Shown one piece after another: positions 8,829 through 17,280 of a stretch of 64,000 nt of DNA. The DNA lies in contig NZ_FNVP01000003.1 in NCBI RefSeq assembly GCF_900108015.1, positions 6,162 through 70,161 of the forward strand. Direction: 5' to 3'. Numbering within the stretch: the first letter of the stretch is position 1; each line of letters begins with the position of its first letter. Source of the DNA: Flavobacterium urumqiense (GTDB taxonomy: Bacteria; Bacteroidota; Bacteroidia; Flavobacteriales; Flavobacteriaceae). The notes beneath the pieces are model-generated. The model saw only the letters and a program-made list of their open reading frames with translations. It was not told the origin of the DNA and searched no databases. The position numbers were made by a program, and so were the translations under genes.

Positions 8829-9185
8829 ATGTACGAACTAGTTTTTTGGAGATATTTGGAAGGCTTTTATCTAAACCATCAAGAGGTTTATGAAGCCATT
8901 ATAGAGCAACAAGAAGTGGCTGGTTTGGAGCAACTTCCTACTATTGTTATTCTCAATAGAATCAATTCAGTGTTTTCAAAATGGGACAAAGTAGACGAAA
9001 ATAGTTGGAAAAACCCAAATGGTAAAGGCGCTTTTCAAGTAGAAGCTACACCGCAAAGCATCCAAATTGACTGCTACGGTACCGAAGGAAAAACCATGAA
9101 TCTTCTCGTTGATACTCTGGCCGAATTCAAATGTCCGCTTTATGATCCGCAAGTTCCGGAGCGTTATGACGAAATGAGTGAGTAG
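8829..9185 (+). CDS. Conserved small protein, function unknown
   Basis: A 118-residue soluble protein beginning MYELVFWRYLEG, with no signal peptide. It combines a helical first half (about residues 10-50) with a beta-rich second half rich in acidic residues. It has the look of the short conserved hypothetical proteins found near purM or prfA in Flavobacteriia, but no function is known to me. It may be cotranscribed with purM across 63 bases. Confidence 0.6.
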   Translation: MYELVFWRYLEGFYLNHQEVYEAIIEQQEVAGLEQLPTIVILNRINSVFSKWDKVDENSWKNPNGKGAFQVEATPQSIQIDCYGTEGKTMNLLVDTLAEFKCPLYDPQVPERYDEMSE

Positions 9186-9191
9186 TATTTT

Positions 9192-9325
9192 TAGGAGCTA
9201 ATCCAGCTATACATTACAAGGCCACAGTATAAAAAAAATATTTTTCTAAGTCCTAAAAGGAGCTTCCGCTGGTCGCTCTTTTACAACAAGAAAAATTGTT
9301 TTTTTATACTGTGGGCTTTTCATTT
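9192..9325. repeat. Palindromic intergenic repeat, copy 1
   Basis: Long inverted repeat with arms GCCACAGTATAAAAAAA (9221-9237) and TTTTTTTATACTGTGG (9299-9314). It encloses an inner hairpin, AGGAGC...GCTCTT, around CTTCCGCTGG. The leading TTAGGAGCTAATCC and inner GGAGCTTCCGCTGGTCGCTC are typical of intergenic repeats I recognise from Flavobacterium genomes. No coding content. Confidence 0.6.
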
Positions 9326-9410
9326 CCATCTGGGCTAAAAAATCGGTGGAAATCAATAAAATGGGTGTCAATCTTGATCTATTTTTTATAAATTAGCTGC
9401 CAAAAAAACG

Positions 9411-10016
9411 ATGGCTGCAATTTTAGATTTTCCTCAAAATACAATTCTTGAAAACGAATCTGTTTTGATGCGTCCTTTACAAGAAAGTGATGTTGAAAAC
9501 CTATTGGAAATTTCTATCAATGAACCTGAAACTTGGGAATATTCTTTGGTAAAAGCCAACGGAAAAAAGAATTTAAAAAACTACATCCAAATTGCTTTAA
9601 AAGTAAAAGAAAATAAAACCGAATTCCCCTTTATCGTTTTTGATAAAAAATCAGGAAAATATGCCGGAAGTACCCGTTTTTATGATATTAGTTTGTCATT
9701 CAAAACCTTGCAGTTGGGCTATACATGGTACGGTAAAAATTTTAGAGGAACCGGACTCAACAAACACTGTAAGTTTTTGCTTTTGCAATTCGCCTTTGAA
9801 ACTTTAGAGATGGAACGAGTAGAATTCCGCGCGGATAATAATAACCAGCGGAGCATTGCCGCTATGAAAAGCATAGGTTGCAAAGTAGAAGGTATACTGC
9901 GAAATCACATGCCAACTTTGGACAGCGATGTGCGCCGGGACAGTATTATTCTAAGTATCCTCAGAAACGAATGGTTTGAAAGTGTTAAAGAAAATCTAAA
10001 AGCCAAGTTATTATAA
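9411..10016 (+). CDS. GNAT-family N-acetyltransferase (RimJ/RimL-like)
   Basis: A 201-residue soluble acetyltransferase. It starts with LMRPLQESDVENLLEIS, the standard N-terminal strand-helix of RimJ/RimL-type GNATs. A beta-bulge region has LQLGYTWYGKNFRGTGLNK, where acetyl-CoA pyrophosphate would bind, and the late helix RADNNNQRSIAAMKSIGC is diagnostic. The acceptor may be a protein N-terminus or a small molecule. The gene converges with the DUF6629-like gene and their ends overlap by six bases. Confidence 0.85.
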   Translation: MAAILDFPQNTILENESVLMRPLQESDVENLLEISINEPETWEYSLVKANGKKNLKNYIQIALKVKENKTEFPFIVFDKKSGKYAGSTRFYDISLSFKTLQLGYTWYGKNFRGTGLNKHCKFLLLQFAFETLEMERVEFRADNNNQRSIAAMKSIGCKVEGILRNHMPTLDSDVRRDSIILSILRNEWFESVKENLKAKLL

Positions 10017-10733
10017 AGCTTTGAAGTCCTGATTTGAGATACTGGCATCATTATTTTGCTCATTCGAATAGTAATAATTAGAATTTTTATTGGTTGGATA
10101 TCTAATTTCATCCATAATTACCAATACAGATACACCAATAAAAAAAGAAAAGAAGCTCCAAACAGAGACGATATAATTTTCATAATAAATCGTAGTGATA
10201 CTATAAGAAATTATGGTTGTTATGCTCAATAACCAAACTTTTTTGATGTTTAAAAATAAGGGAGGAGCAACCGTTGCAATAATATAAAGTAAGTCGCAAA
10301 TAATACTATATTTCATTGGATAGTTTTGTGAAAAGGAAATGGCATATCCAGTAATACTTGCTTCAACTGAATAGGTAATTAAACAATATCCCAAATAAAA
10401 AGCAGTGATAATACCAATGGCAAACAACGCTCGCTGAAAAATTATATTTTCGTATTCTTTTTCAAGCTTTAAGGCGGCATAAGGAATCCATAATGGCCAT
10501 ACAATCTGGCCGATAAATAGTAATAGGTACGTCGTAATTTGTTGCAGTGGGGCGAAAAAAGGTTTGGTTAATGCTAACCATAGAAAGCCTTCAACAAATT
10601 GTTGCGCACAAAAAATAATTGGAATGCAGGCGAAATAAATCTGAGATGGTTTTCGTACTTCCTTAATTGAAATAACGCTTACTACTGCAAGAATAACACC
10701 CGCCCCAAAACTGGCACTAGCTGAAAAACACAT
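10011..10733 (-). CDS. Multipass membrane protein, MCFSA-type (DUF6629-like)
   Basis: A 240-residue protein with about seven hydrophobic helices. The N-terminus MCFSASASFGAG is the signature of a small family of uncharacterised membrane proteins, DUF6629 as far as I recall. Polar tails lie at the C-terminus (NKNSNYYYSNEQNND). There is no enzymatic motif and no neighbour hinting at a role. Its 3' end overlaps the convergent acetyltransferase gene. Confidence 0.65.
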   Translation of the reverse strand: MCFSASASFGAGVILAVVSVISIKEVRKPSQIYFACIPIIFCAQQFVEGFLWLALTKPFFAPLQQITTYLLLFIGQIVWPLWIPYAALKLEKEYENIIFQRALFAIGIITAFYLGYCLITYSVEASITGYAISFSQNYPMKYSIICDLLYIIATVAPPLFLNIKKVWLLSITTIISYSITTIYYENYIVSVWSFFSFFIGVSVLVIMDEIRYPTNKNSNYYYSNEQNNDASISNQDFKAL

Positions 10734-10739
10734 AAATTG

Positions 10740-11030
10740 TAGTTTAAGTGAATAAAAATTATTGTATTTAAAGTAGGTTGGTATGAATGGTTTATTGAAA
10801 ATGTTTATGCCAAAAAAGATTAATTACGTGCTTGAAAAAGCATGTAACCATCATTTTTTTGACATTTCAATTAACCTAAAAGTTAGTACAGTTTTAAATA
10901 CTTTCTAACTTGCAAATAATAAAAAGATATTGGGGATAGTGGGATTCTCTAAATTAGTCCTCCTCAGCTAAAGCTAATATATAAATAAATGTTGAAGATA
11001 GCAACTGAAAATCAGTATATTATAAAAAAT
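10740..11030. other. Intergenic stretch without recognised content
   Basis: AT-rich spacer upstream of the DUF6629-like gene. I see no open frame of note, RNA or hairpin. It probably carries that gene's promoter and decayed DNA continuing from the pseudogene block. Confidence 0.4.
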
Positions 11031-11112
11031 TATCTTGTTATATTCCAGAAACTGATTTTTCTTCTGACGTTAAAACCCAGTTTTTCATATAATGCAATAG
11101 TGAATTCTATTC
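11031..11112 (-). pseudogene. C-terminal remnant of a GNAT acetyltransferase
   Basis: On the minus strand the bases read IALYEKLGFNVRRKISFW, then a stop. The ALYEKLGF string is typical of the last helix and strand of GNAT acetyltransferases. Nothing upstream continues the domain, because the frame runs straight into the end of the phosphoribosyltransferase pseudogene. It is a short fragment, so the family call is tentative. Confidence 0.45.
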
Positions 11113-11645
11113 AATGGGGTTTTCAAAGCGCAATAATTTAATCACTTCAGCATCTTCCACCTGATTGAAGTCTTCATAAAATCCACCGACGCCCTTAAAA
11201 TATTTTGAAGCAATCAAATAGATAATCTCATCTGTATTTTTTTTAAATATGCTTACAGCAACATAAGGTGTAAATGATATGGCGACAATAACGATCTGTC
11301 ATTTTACGTAAAGAGGAGCCCGTTTACCCATGTAGATTTCGTATTTTTATTGCATCAATTTTCGGAGCCTCATAAATTTTTTTTTATATATTCTTACGGA
11401 ATGTCGGGATGTTCATTAATAATCATGGAATCCATTTATATGGCCCTAGAGCAAATTCTTTATTGTAAGGATGTCCAATTTTCTTGGAACGTACATGATC
11501 CCGCGGAAGGTGCAAACTTTTGGCAATTATAGACGCCAAAGGTACCCCGCCTCCGGGAACAGCTAGAACAACGCTATAGTTATTCTGATATTTTTTTTAA
11601 TTTTTCAGAAAACTTTAAACCTTCTTTAATCCTATCTTTTACCAT
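11107..11645 (-). pseudogene. Broken phosphoribosyltransferase (COG1926-type)
   Basis: Read on the minus strand, pieces of one protein appear in order. MVKDRIKEGLKFSEKLKK is followed by a frameshift, then NYSVVLAVPGGGVPLA and KKIGHPYNKEFALGPYKW, then a stop. Next come HPDIP, EYIKK-like and NLHG pieces in other frames, and finally VAVSIFKKNTDEIIYL and GGFYEDFNQVEDAEVIKLL. These match the order of predicted phosphoribosyltransferases of the VVLAxPRGGVP type. The central PRPP loop (VDDGIATG in relatives) is missing. Several frameshifts, stops and a deletion make it nonfunctional. Confidence 0.75.
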
Positions 11646-11902
11646 CTCATTATACCTATTTGTTTTTTAAATAAATTCATAAAAAGTACATATATAGGTA
11701 TTGATTTTCAGTTATTTTGATTTTTTTCTTTTTATATTGAAATTAAATGTTGAAATTTTTTTTCAATTGTACTTGTTTTGTTTGCCAATAAAAAAATGGA
11801 TTATTTTTTCAGTTAGAATTTTATTTAAGTAGAAAATGCAACTTTTTTTTTAATGAGATTTTAACTAAGTTTACGATCAAATAATTATAAAAAAATCTTT
11901 TA

Positions 11903-12856
11903 TTGAATACTGTAAATGCCAAAGCAAAAGCCGACAAGAATACGGGTTTTGGAACTAACGCCAGTAGTTATGGCGGACGTTTCGTTAATAAAAATGGGAC
12001 GGCTAATGTAGAGAAACGAGGAATGCATCTTTTGCAACGGATTAGCTGGTATCACACTATGATTGATATGCCAGGATGGAAATTTATATTTATCATTCTC
12101 TCTTTTTACATGGCAATAAATTTTTTATTTGCCTCTATTTATTATGGAATAGGAATCGAGCATTTGAATGGGATATCAAATTCAGGCAACGAATGGGTCA
12201 AATTTGGACAGGCTTATTTTTTCAGTGCCCAAACCTTCACAACAGTAGGGTACGGACATATAAGTCCGTCTGGTTTTTTAACTAGTGCACTTTCGGCTGC
12301 CGAAGCACTAATAGGTTTACTTAGTTTTGCCATTGCCACAGGTTTATTTTTTGGTCGATTTAGTAAGCCTACTGCATTTTTGAAGTTTTCTCACAATGCA
12401 GTAATTGCCCCATATGGAGACATTACTGGTTTGATGATCAGAACTACGCCTTTTAAAAACACTAATTTTACGGATGCTGAAGCCAAAATGACACTAGGGA
12501 TGAGCGTCGAGGAAAATGGCAAGAGAATCAATAAATTCTACTCCTTAGAACTAGAATTGGACAAGATAAATGCATTAACATTAAGCTGGACCTTAGTTCA
12601 TCCTATTACTGAAGACAGTCCGCTTTATAAATTTACAAAGTTGGATTTTAAAAACACCAATGGAGAGATCCTCGTTTTTATTAAAACCTTCGACGACATG
12701 TTTAGTAATACTGTTGCCGCTCGCACCTCTTATACTTTTGATGAGGTGGTTTACGGTGCTAAATTTGAACCTATGTATACGCGAAGTCATGATAATTCAC
12801 GAACAATTCTGAATTTGGATAAATTAAATGAATTTAATAGCTTCACTTTAGAATAA
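11903..12856 (+). CDS. Inward-rectifier-type potassium channel (KirBac-like)
   Basis: A 317-residue channel. A cytoplasmic N-terminus (about 1-55) with an amphipathic slide helix leads to TM1 (WKFIFIILSFYMAINFLF). The pore helix and selectivity filter follow, T-V-G-Y-G with Gly116-Tyr117-Gly118. TM2 has LLSFAIATGLFFGRFSKP, and the rest is a beta-rich cytoplasmic Kir domain. These features define the prokaryotic Kir family. The start is uncertain: the best codon is TTG at 11903, with a stop 15 bases upstream and no earlier ATG. It precedes the light regulator in the same orientation, 71 bases away. Confidence 0.88.
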   Translation: MNTVNAKAKADKNTGFGTNASSYGGRFVNKNGTANVEKRGMHLLQRISWYHTMIDMPGWKFIFIILSFYMAINFLFASIYYGIGIEHLNGISNSGNEWVKFGQAYFFSAQTFTTVGYGHISPSGFLTSALSAAEALIGLLSFAIATGLFFGRFSKPTAFLKFSHNAVIAPYGDITGLMIRTTPFKNTNFTDAEAKMTLGMSVEENGKRINKFYSLELELDKINALTLSWTLVHPITEDSPLYKFTKLDFKNTNGEILVFIKTFDDMFSNTVAARTSYTFDEVVYGAKFEPMYTRSHDNSRTILNLDKLNEFNSFTLE

Positions 12857-12901
12857 ATTAATAGTTTTCAGATTATTTCAAATTTTCTGAAAAAAATATT
12901 T

Positions 12902-12913
12902 TACATTTGTTTA
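12902..12913 (+). promoter_or_regulatory. -7 box and putative operator half-site before CarH-type gene
   Basis: TACATTTG (12902-12909) fits the -7 consensus and overlaps TTTGTTTA (12906-12913). The same octamer recurs as one arm of the inverted repeat in front of crtI, suggesting autoregulation. Confidence 0.4.
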
Positions 12914-12927
12914 TTAAATTTATATAA

Positions 12928-13827
12928 ATGATAAACAATGTAAAAAGCGTTTTCAGTATAAAAGATCTTGAAAATCTTTCTGGAATAAAAGCGCATACCA
13001 TCCGTATTTGGGAAAAAAGATATGACATACTTCAACCAATGCGCACGGATACTAACATTCGGTTATATGATTTGGCCAGTTTGCAAAAATTGTTGAATAT
13101 TACGCTATTACATGATTACGGATACAAAATATCTAAAATTGCTACGTACCCACAAGACAAAATACCATCACTAGTTCGAGAAATAATTTCTAGTAAAACT
13201 GCCAAAAGTCATGCCATTAGTGCCTTTAAGATGGCAATGATGAATTTTGATCAAGAGCTTTTTTTTAACACCTATAATTGGTTAATTGCAGAGAAATCTT
13301 TTAAAGAAATATTTCATCAGGTTTTTATTCCTTTAATGAATGAGCTTGGATTGTTGTGGCAGTCTGATACGATTACTCCTGCACACGAACATTTTGTTAG
13401 CTATCTAATTAAACAAAAATTACTGGTAAATACTGAAAAACTGCAAGTTTTAAAACAAACTAAATTCGATAAAGTCTTTGTTCTTTCTCTTCCAATGAAT
13501 GAAATACATGAGTTGGGTTTGATGTATTTGAATTATGAAATCCTTTTAAATGGATACAAAACCATTTATTTAGGAGAAAGTATGCCAATTGAAAATTTGA
13601 AAGATTTAAAGAAACATTTTGATTCCATAGTTTTCGTTTCTTATATGACGGTTCAGCCCGAAAGAGATTATGTGCATGAATACGTCACCAAAATGAGCGA
13701 TGAATTGTTAGACGATACTACTGAGCTATGGTTTACCGGTCGACTGGTTGAATTTATTAAAAAAGAAGAACTTTCGGATAAAATATCCATTTTTAATTCT
13801 ATTTCAGAATTAGTAGATAAAATTTAA
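12928..13827 (+). CDS. CarH/LitR-type MerR regulator with B12-binding photosensor domain
   Basis: A 299-residue transcription regulator. An N-terminal MerR winged helix (about residues 8-75: FSIKDLENLSGIKAHTIRIWEKRYDIL) is followed by a helical cobalamin cap domain and a B12-binding Rossmann domain. The light-sensing signature W-x9-EH is present as Trp144, Glu154 and His155. The base-off B12 motif E-x-H-x-x-G is present as Glu192, His194 and Gly197. In CarH, adenosylcobalamin stabilises a DNA-bound tetramer in the dark and light breaks it, derepressing carotenoid genes. The location 37 bases before crtI supports that role. Confidence 0.88.
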   Translation: MINNVKSVFSIKDLENLSGIKAHTIRIWEKRYDILQPMRTDTNIRLYDLASLQKLLNITLLHDYGYKISKIATYPQDKIPSLVREIISSKTAKSHAISAFKMAMMNFDQELFFNTYNWLIAEKSFKEIFHQVFIPLMNELGLLWQSDTITPAHEHFVSYLIKQKLLVNTEKLQVLKQTKFDKVFVLSLPMNEIHELGLMYLNYEILLNGYKTIYLGESMPIENLKDLKKHFDSIVFVSYMTVQPERDYVHEYVTKMSDELLDDTTELWFTGRLVEFIKKEELSDKISIFNSISELVDKI

Positions 13828-13831
13828 TAAT

Positions 13832-13865
13832 TTTGTTTAATCTTTTTGTATATTTGCTAAACAAA
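13832..13865 (+). promoter_or_regulatory. crtI promoter with inverted-repeat operator candidate
   Basis: A perfect 8-bp inverted repeat, TTTGTTTA (13832-13839) and TAAACAAA (13858-13865), brackets a -7 box TATATTTG (13849-13856) and abuts the crtI ATG. It is well placed for repression by the upstream CarH-type protein, which is inferred. Confidence 0.5.
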
Positions 13866-15334
13866 TGAAGAAAAAAATTACAATTATAGGTTCAGGATTT
13901 TCAGCTTTAGCTGCTTCTTGTTATTTGGCAAAAAGCGGACATCAAGTTGAGGTTTTTGAGAAAAATGCAACCATTGGCGGAAGAGCACGACAATTAAAAA
14001 GAGATGGATTCACTTTTGATATGGGGCCAAGCTGGTATTGGATGCCAGATGTGTTCGATCGTTTCTTTGCTGATTTTGGAAAAAAGACAACAGATTATTA
14101 TGAGCTCATAAAATTATCGCCAGCTTACAGAGTCTATTATGGAGTGGATGATTTTATAACCATAGCAGATAATTTAGCGGATATTATATTTGCTTTTGAA
14201 GCTATAGAAAAAGGTAGTGGTAAAATATTAAATAAATTTATGGCTGAAGCCAAAAGTAATTATGATATTGCCATTAAGGATTTAGTATATCGTCCAGGAG
14301 TTTCACCTTTGGAATTAGTAACAGTTGAAACGGCCAAAAAAGTGGGTCAGTTTTTTAGCAATATCAGTAAAGATGTTCGCAAGAAATTCAAGAACGAACG
14401 TTTAATCCAAATTCTAGAATTTCCAGTATTATTTCTTGGGGCAAAACCATCTGATACACCCTCATTTTATAGTTTTATGAATTATGCCGATTTTGGTCTA
14501 GGAACCTGGCATCCAAAAACAGGAATGTTTGATGTAGTTCGTGGAATGGAAAGCCTTGCAAGAGAGTTGGGAGTTACTTTTTATACTAATTCAAATATTG
14601 AAAAGATAATTGTTGAGAACAAAATCGCAAAAGCTTTAGTCGTAAATGGGGAAACTATTCAATCCGATTTAATTTTAAGCGGAGCAGATTACCACCACAC
14701 GGAAACATTGTTAGACCAAGAACATCGCGCCTATTCAGAAAAATATTGGGACAGTCGCGTTTTTGCGCCTTCATCATTATTGTTCTATGTAGGCTTCAAT
14801 AAAAAAATAGAAAATATTTCGCATCACGCCTTGTTTTTTGATGTTGATTTCTATCAGCATGCAAAGGATATTTATGATGAACCACGGTGGCCAGCAGAGC
14901 CCTTGTTTTATGCAAATTTCCCATCTCTGACTGATAAAACAGCTGCCCCTGATGGAATGGAATCTGGCTTTTTCTTAGTGCCTTTGGCCCCGGGAATAAA
15001 TGACACTGAAGAATTAAGAGAAGAATATTTCGAAAAAATTATCGACCGTTTTGAAACTTTAACACAGCAAAGTGTCAAAAATAATATTATATTTAAACAA
15101 TCATTCTGTAAAAATGATTTTGTATCTGAATATAACTCCTATAAAGGGAATGCGTACGGAATGGCAAATACGTTATTGCAAACGGCGTTTTTGAGACCAA
15201 AGTTAAAAAGTAAAAAAGTGAAGAATTTATATTTCACCGGTCAATTGACTGTTCCGGGACCTGGAGTTCCACCAGCATTAATTTCTGGGAAATTAGTGTC
15301 TGATTTAATTAATAAGCAATTTTCAGAGCAATAA
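13865..15334 (+). CDS. crtI: Phytoene desaturase
   Basis: A 489-residue FAD-dependent carotenoid desaturase turning phytoene into lycopene at the membrane. The N-terminal dinucleotide fold is IIGSGFSALAASCYLAKSG, then EVFEKN and IGGRARQ. Near residue 55 is DMGPSWYWMP, shared by CrtI enzymes, and the C-terminal FAD motif is LYFTGQLTVPGPGVPPALIS. It is the first gene of the carotenoid operon: crtB starts two bases after its stop. Light control through the upstream CarH-type regulator is likely. Confidence 0.93.
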   Translation: MKKKITIIGSGFSALAASCYLAKSGHQVEVFEKNATIGGRARQLKRDGFTFDMGPSWYWMPDVFDRFFADFGKKTTDYYELIKLSPAYRVYYGVDDFITIADNLADIIFAFEAIEKGSGKILNKFMAEAKSNYDIAIKDLVYRPGVSPLELVTVETAKKVGQFFSNISKDVRKKFKNERLIQILEFPVLFLGAKPSDTPSFYSFMNYADFGLGTWHPKTGMFDVVRGMESLARELGVTFYTNSNIEKIIVENKIAKALVVNGETIQSDLILSGADYHHTETLLDQEHRAYSEKYWDSRVFAPSSLLFYVGFNKKIENISHHALFFDVDFYQHAKDIYDEPRWPAEPLFYANFPSLTDKTAAPDGMESGFFLVPLAPGINDTEELREEYFEKIIDRFETLTQQSVKNNIIFKQSFCKNDFVSEYNSYKGNAYGMANTLLQTAFLRPKLKSKKVKNLYFTGQLTVPGPGVPPALISGKLVSDLINKQFSEQ

Positions 15335-15336
15335 CT

Positions 15337-16176
15337 ATGAAGCAATTATTTGACGATGTATCTTTCAAGTGCAGTAAATTAGTAACAAAAAACTATAGTA
15401 CTTCATTTTCATTGGCGGTCTATATGCTATCGCCAACAATCAGGGATGCAATATACAGCATTTATGGTTTTGTTCGTTTTGCCGATGAAATTGTGGATTC
15501 ATTTCACGGTTTTGATAAGGATGAATTGATAAACGATTTCGAAAAAGAATATTATAAATCATATAATTCTGGAATAAGTCTTAATCCCATTTTGAATTGT
15601 TTTCAGCATACGGTTAAAAAATATAATATTACTGATGACATGATTCAGGCTTTTTTAAAAAGTATGAAACTAGATTTGGTAAAATCTGATTATAATAGTA
15701 AAGCGGAATATGAAGCATATATCTATGGCTCAGCAGATGTGGTTGGATTAATGTGTCTTAAAGTTTTTGTAGCCGGAAAAGACCACAGATATGAGCAGTT
15801 GAAAGACGAAGCGATGCGATTGGGTTCTGCTTTTCAAAAAGTTAATTTTCTGAGAGATTTAAAAGACGACAACCTGGTTTTGAACCGAAATTATTTTCCT
15901 GGTGTAGATTTGAATTCTTTTGATGAGAAAGCAAAGAAAATGATTATTAAGGAAATACAAGATGATTTTGATGTGGCCTATCAGGGAATTTTGAAATTGC
16001 CTATAGAAGCTAAATTTGGGGTATATACTGCATTTGTCTATTATAAAAAACTCTTGAAAAAATTAGAAAATACGCCTTGTCATGAAATAGGAAATGCAAG
16101 AATTCGGGTTTCTAATTATACCAAAGCCGGATTACTGGCACAATCTTTCGTAACGTATAAGTTGCGCTTAGTATAA
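15337..16176 (+). CDS. crtB: Phytoene synthase
   Basis: A 279-residue prenyl synthase condensing two geranylgeranyl diphosphates to phytoene. The first Asp-rich motif is DEIVD (Asp50, Asp54), preceded by YGFVRFA. The second is LRDLKDD, after QKVNF. Both bind magnesium and diphosphate in this family. Its length is normal for Bacteroidota. It is two bases behind crtI, so the two are translationally linked, and crtZ follows after 45 bases. Together these make lycopene. No lycopene cyclase is visible in the window. Confidence 0.93.
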   Translation: MKQLFDDVSFKCSKLVTKNYSTSFSLAVYMLSPTIRDAIYSIYGFVRFADEIVDSFHGFDKDELINDFEKEYYKSYNSGISLNPILNCFQHTVKKYNITDDMIQAFLKSMKLDLVKSDYNSKAEYEAYIYGSADVVGLMCLKVFVAGKDHRYEQLKDEAMRLGSAFQKVNFLRDLKDDNLVLNRNYFPGVDLNSFDEKAKKMIIKEIQDDFDVAYQGILKLPIEAKFGVYTAFVYYKKLLKKLENTPCHEIGNARIRVSNYTKAGLLAQSFVTYKLRLV

Positions 16177-16221
16177 AAATACTACTGATTTTTTAAATGA
16201 ATATTCTAAATAAATAAAATA

Positions 16222-16662
16222 ATGATTTCTTTTTTAATCTTTTTAGGCGTTTTCCTTTTTATGGAATGCGTGACTTGGATGACGCATAAATACATTATGC
16301 ACGGTCTGATGTGGTATTTTCATGCAGATCATCACCAACCTAAATATGCCAATATTTTTGAACGAAATGATATATTCTTTGTGATTTTTGCCGTACCCAG
16401 CATCGTTCTTTTTTACTTTGGCGTGCAAGGCGGGATGAACTACCTGTTCTTCATTGGACTCGGAATCACATTCTACGGATTGTGTTATTTCACGATTCAT
16501 GATGTCTTAATACATCAACGATTTAAGTGGTTCAAAAACACGAACAACAAGTATTTAATAGGTTTGCGTAAAGCACACAAAATTCATCACAAACACTTAG
16601 GCAAGCAACATGGCGAGTGCTTCGGAATGTTATTTGTGCCTTTCAAATACTATAATATGTAA
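16222..16662 (+). CDS. crtZ: Beta-carotene hydroxylase
   Basis: A 146-residue di-iron membrane hydroxylase of the fatty-acid-hydroxylase type, converting beta-carotene to zeaxanthin. Four histidine clusters are visible: HKYIMH, HADHH, HDVLIH and HKIHHKH. There are about three or four membrane helices. The family length is near 150 in Flavobacteriia. It is third in the carotenoid operon. Because lycopene cyclase is absent here, that step must be encoded elsewhere if zeaxanthin is the end product. Confidence 0.92.
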   Translation: MISFLIFLGVFLFMECVTWMTHKYIMHGLMWYFHADHHQPKYANIFERNDIFFVIFAVPSIVLFYFGVQGGMNYLFFIGLGITFYGLCYFTIHDVLIHQRFKWFKNTNNKYLIGLRKAHKIHHKHLGKQHGECFGMLFVPFKYYNM

Positions 16663-16674
16663 AGTCTAATTGGT

Positions 16675-16775
16675 GCGTGACCCGCTGAAAAAGCGGGTCG
16701 GGCTATCCGTTCCCGCTTTTTTATACCTGGCAAAAGAGCCAGTTATAAAAAGAGCTCCACTTTTATCCCTCACGC
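16675..16775. repeat. Palindromic intergenic repeat bounded by GCGTGA/TCACGC
   Basis: Bounded by GCGTGA (16675-16680) and TCACGC (16770-16775). It contains the hairpins GACCCGCT/AGCGGGTC (16679-16699) and CTGGC/GCCAG (16727-16742), then CGGGCTATCCGTTCCCGC. This looks like a dispersed Flavobacterium-type element. It sits in the carotenoid/photolyase gene run and could attenuate transcription from crtZ into the next gene. Confidence 0.65.
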
Positions 16776-16818
16776 GAATCTAGTGTTCCACGACGGTATT
16801 TATCCCTAAAAGACAACC

Positions 16819-17280
16819 ATGAAAATATACAAACAAGAAACCGTTCAGCACGTCAATGCAACGGTAGAAGAATGCTGGAATTTTTTTTCAAATCCAAAAA
16901 ATCTTCAGAAAATCACACCGGAAGGAATGGGTTTTCAAATCACTGATTTCGACCATAAATCCATGTATCCCGGGCAAATTATTCAATATAAAGTAACGCC
17001 ACTTTTTGGGATTACTTTGTCGTGGATGACTGTAATAACCCAAGTAAAGGAAAATAGTTATTTTATAGACGAACAGCGTTTTGGTCCATACAGTTTCTGG
17101 CACCACAAACATTTCTTTGAAGCGACAGCAAACGGAACCAAGATGACGGATGTGGTACATTACGGATTGCCACTTGGTTTTTTGGGCCAAATCATGAATA
17201 CTTTAGTTGTTAAAAATAAGTTGAAATCCATTTTTGCTTATCGTGTAACTAAAGTGGACGAAATGTTTAATGCAAAGTAA
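16819..17280 (+). CDS. SRPBCC-family protein
   Basis: A 153-residue START/SRPBCC (polyketide-cyclase-like) fold protein. The N-terminus ETVQHVNATVEECWNFFSNP is the usual first strand and helices. RFGPYSFWHHKHFF and the terminal helix LKSIFAYRVTKV complete it. These proteins bind hydrophobic ligands, and the substrate here is unknown. Its stop shares one base (TAATG) with the photolyase start, so the two are cotranslated. Homologues beside carotenoid and photolyase genes suggest a pigment- or chromophore-linked role, which is inference. Confidence 0.8.
   Translation: MKIYKQETVQHVNATVEECWNFFSNPKNLQKITPEGMGFQITDFDHKSMYPGQIIQYKVTPLFGITLSWMTVITQVKENSYFIDEQRFGPYSFWHHKHFFEATANGTKMTDVVHYGLPLGFLGQIMNTLVVKNKLKSIFAYRVTKVDEMFNAK

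Noticed and set aside
11350..11532. Plus-strand 60-codon open frame
   Set aside because: It runs antisense through the phosphoribosyltransferase pseudogene, whose minus-strand pieces explain the sequence better.
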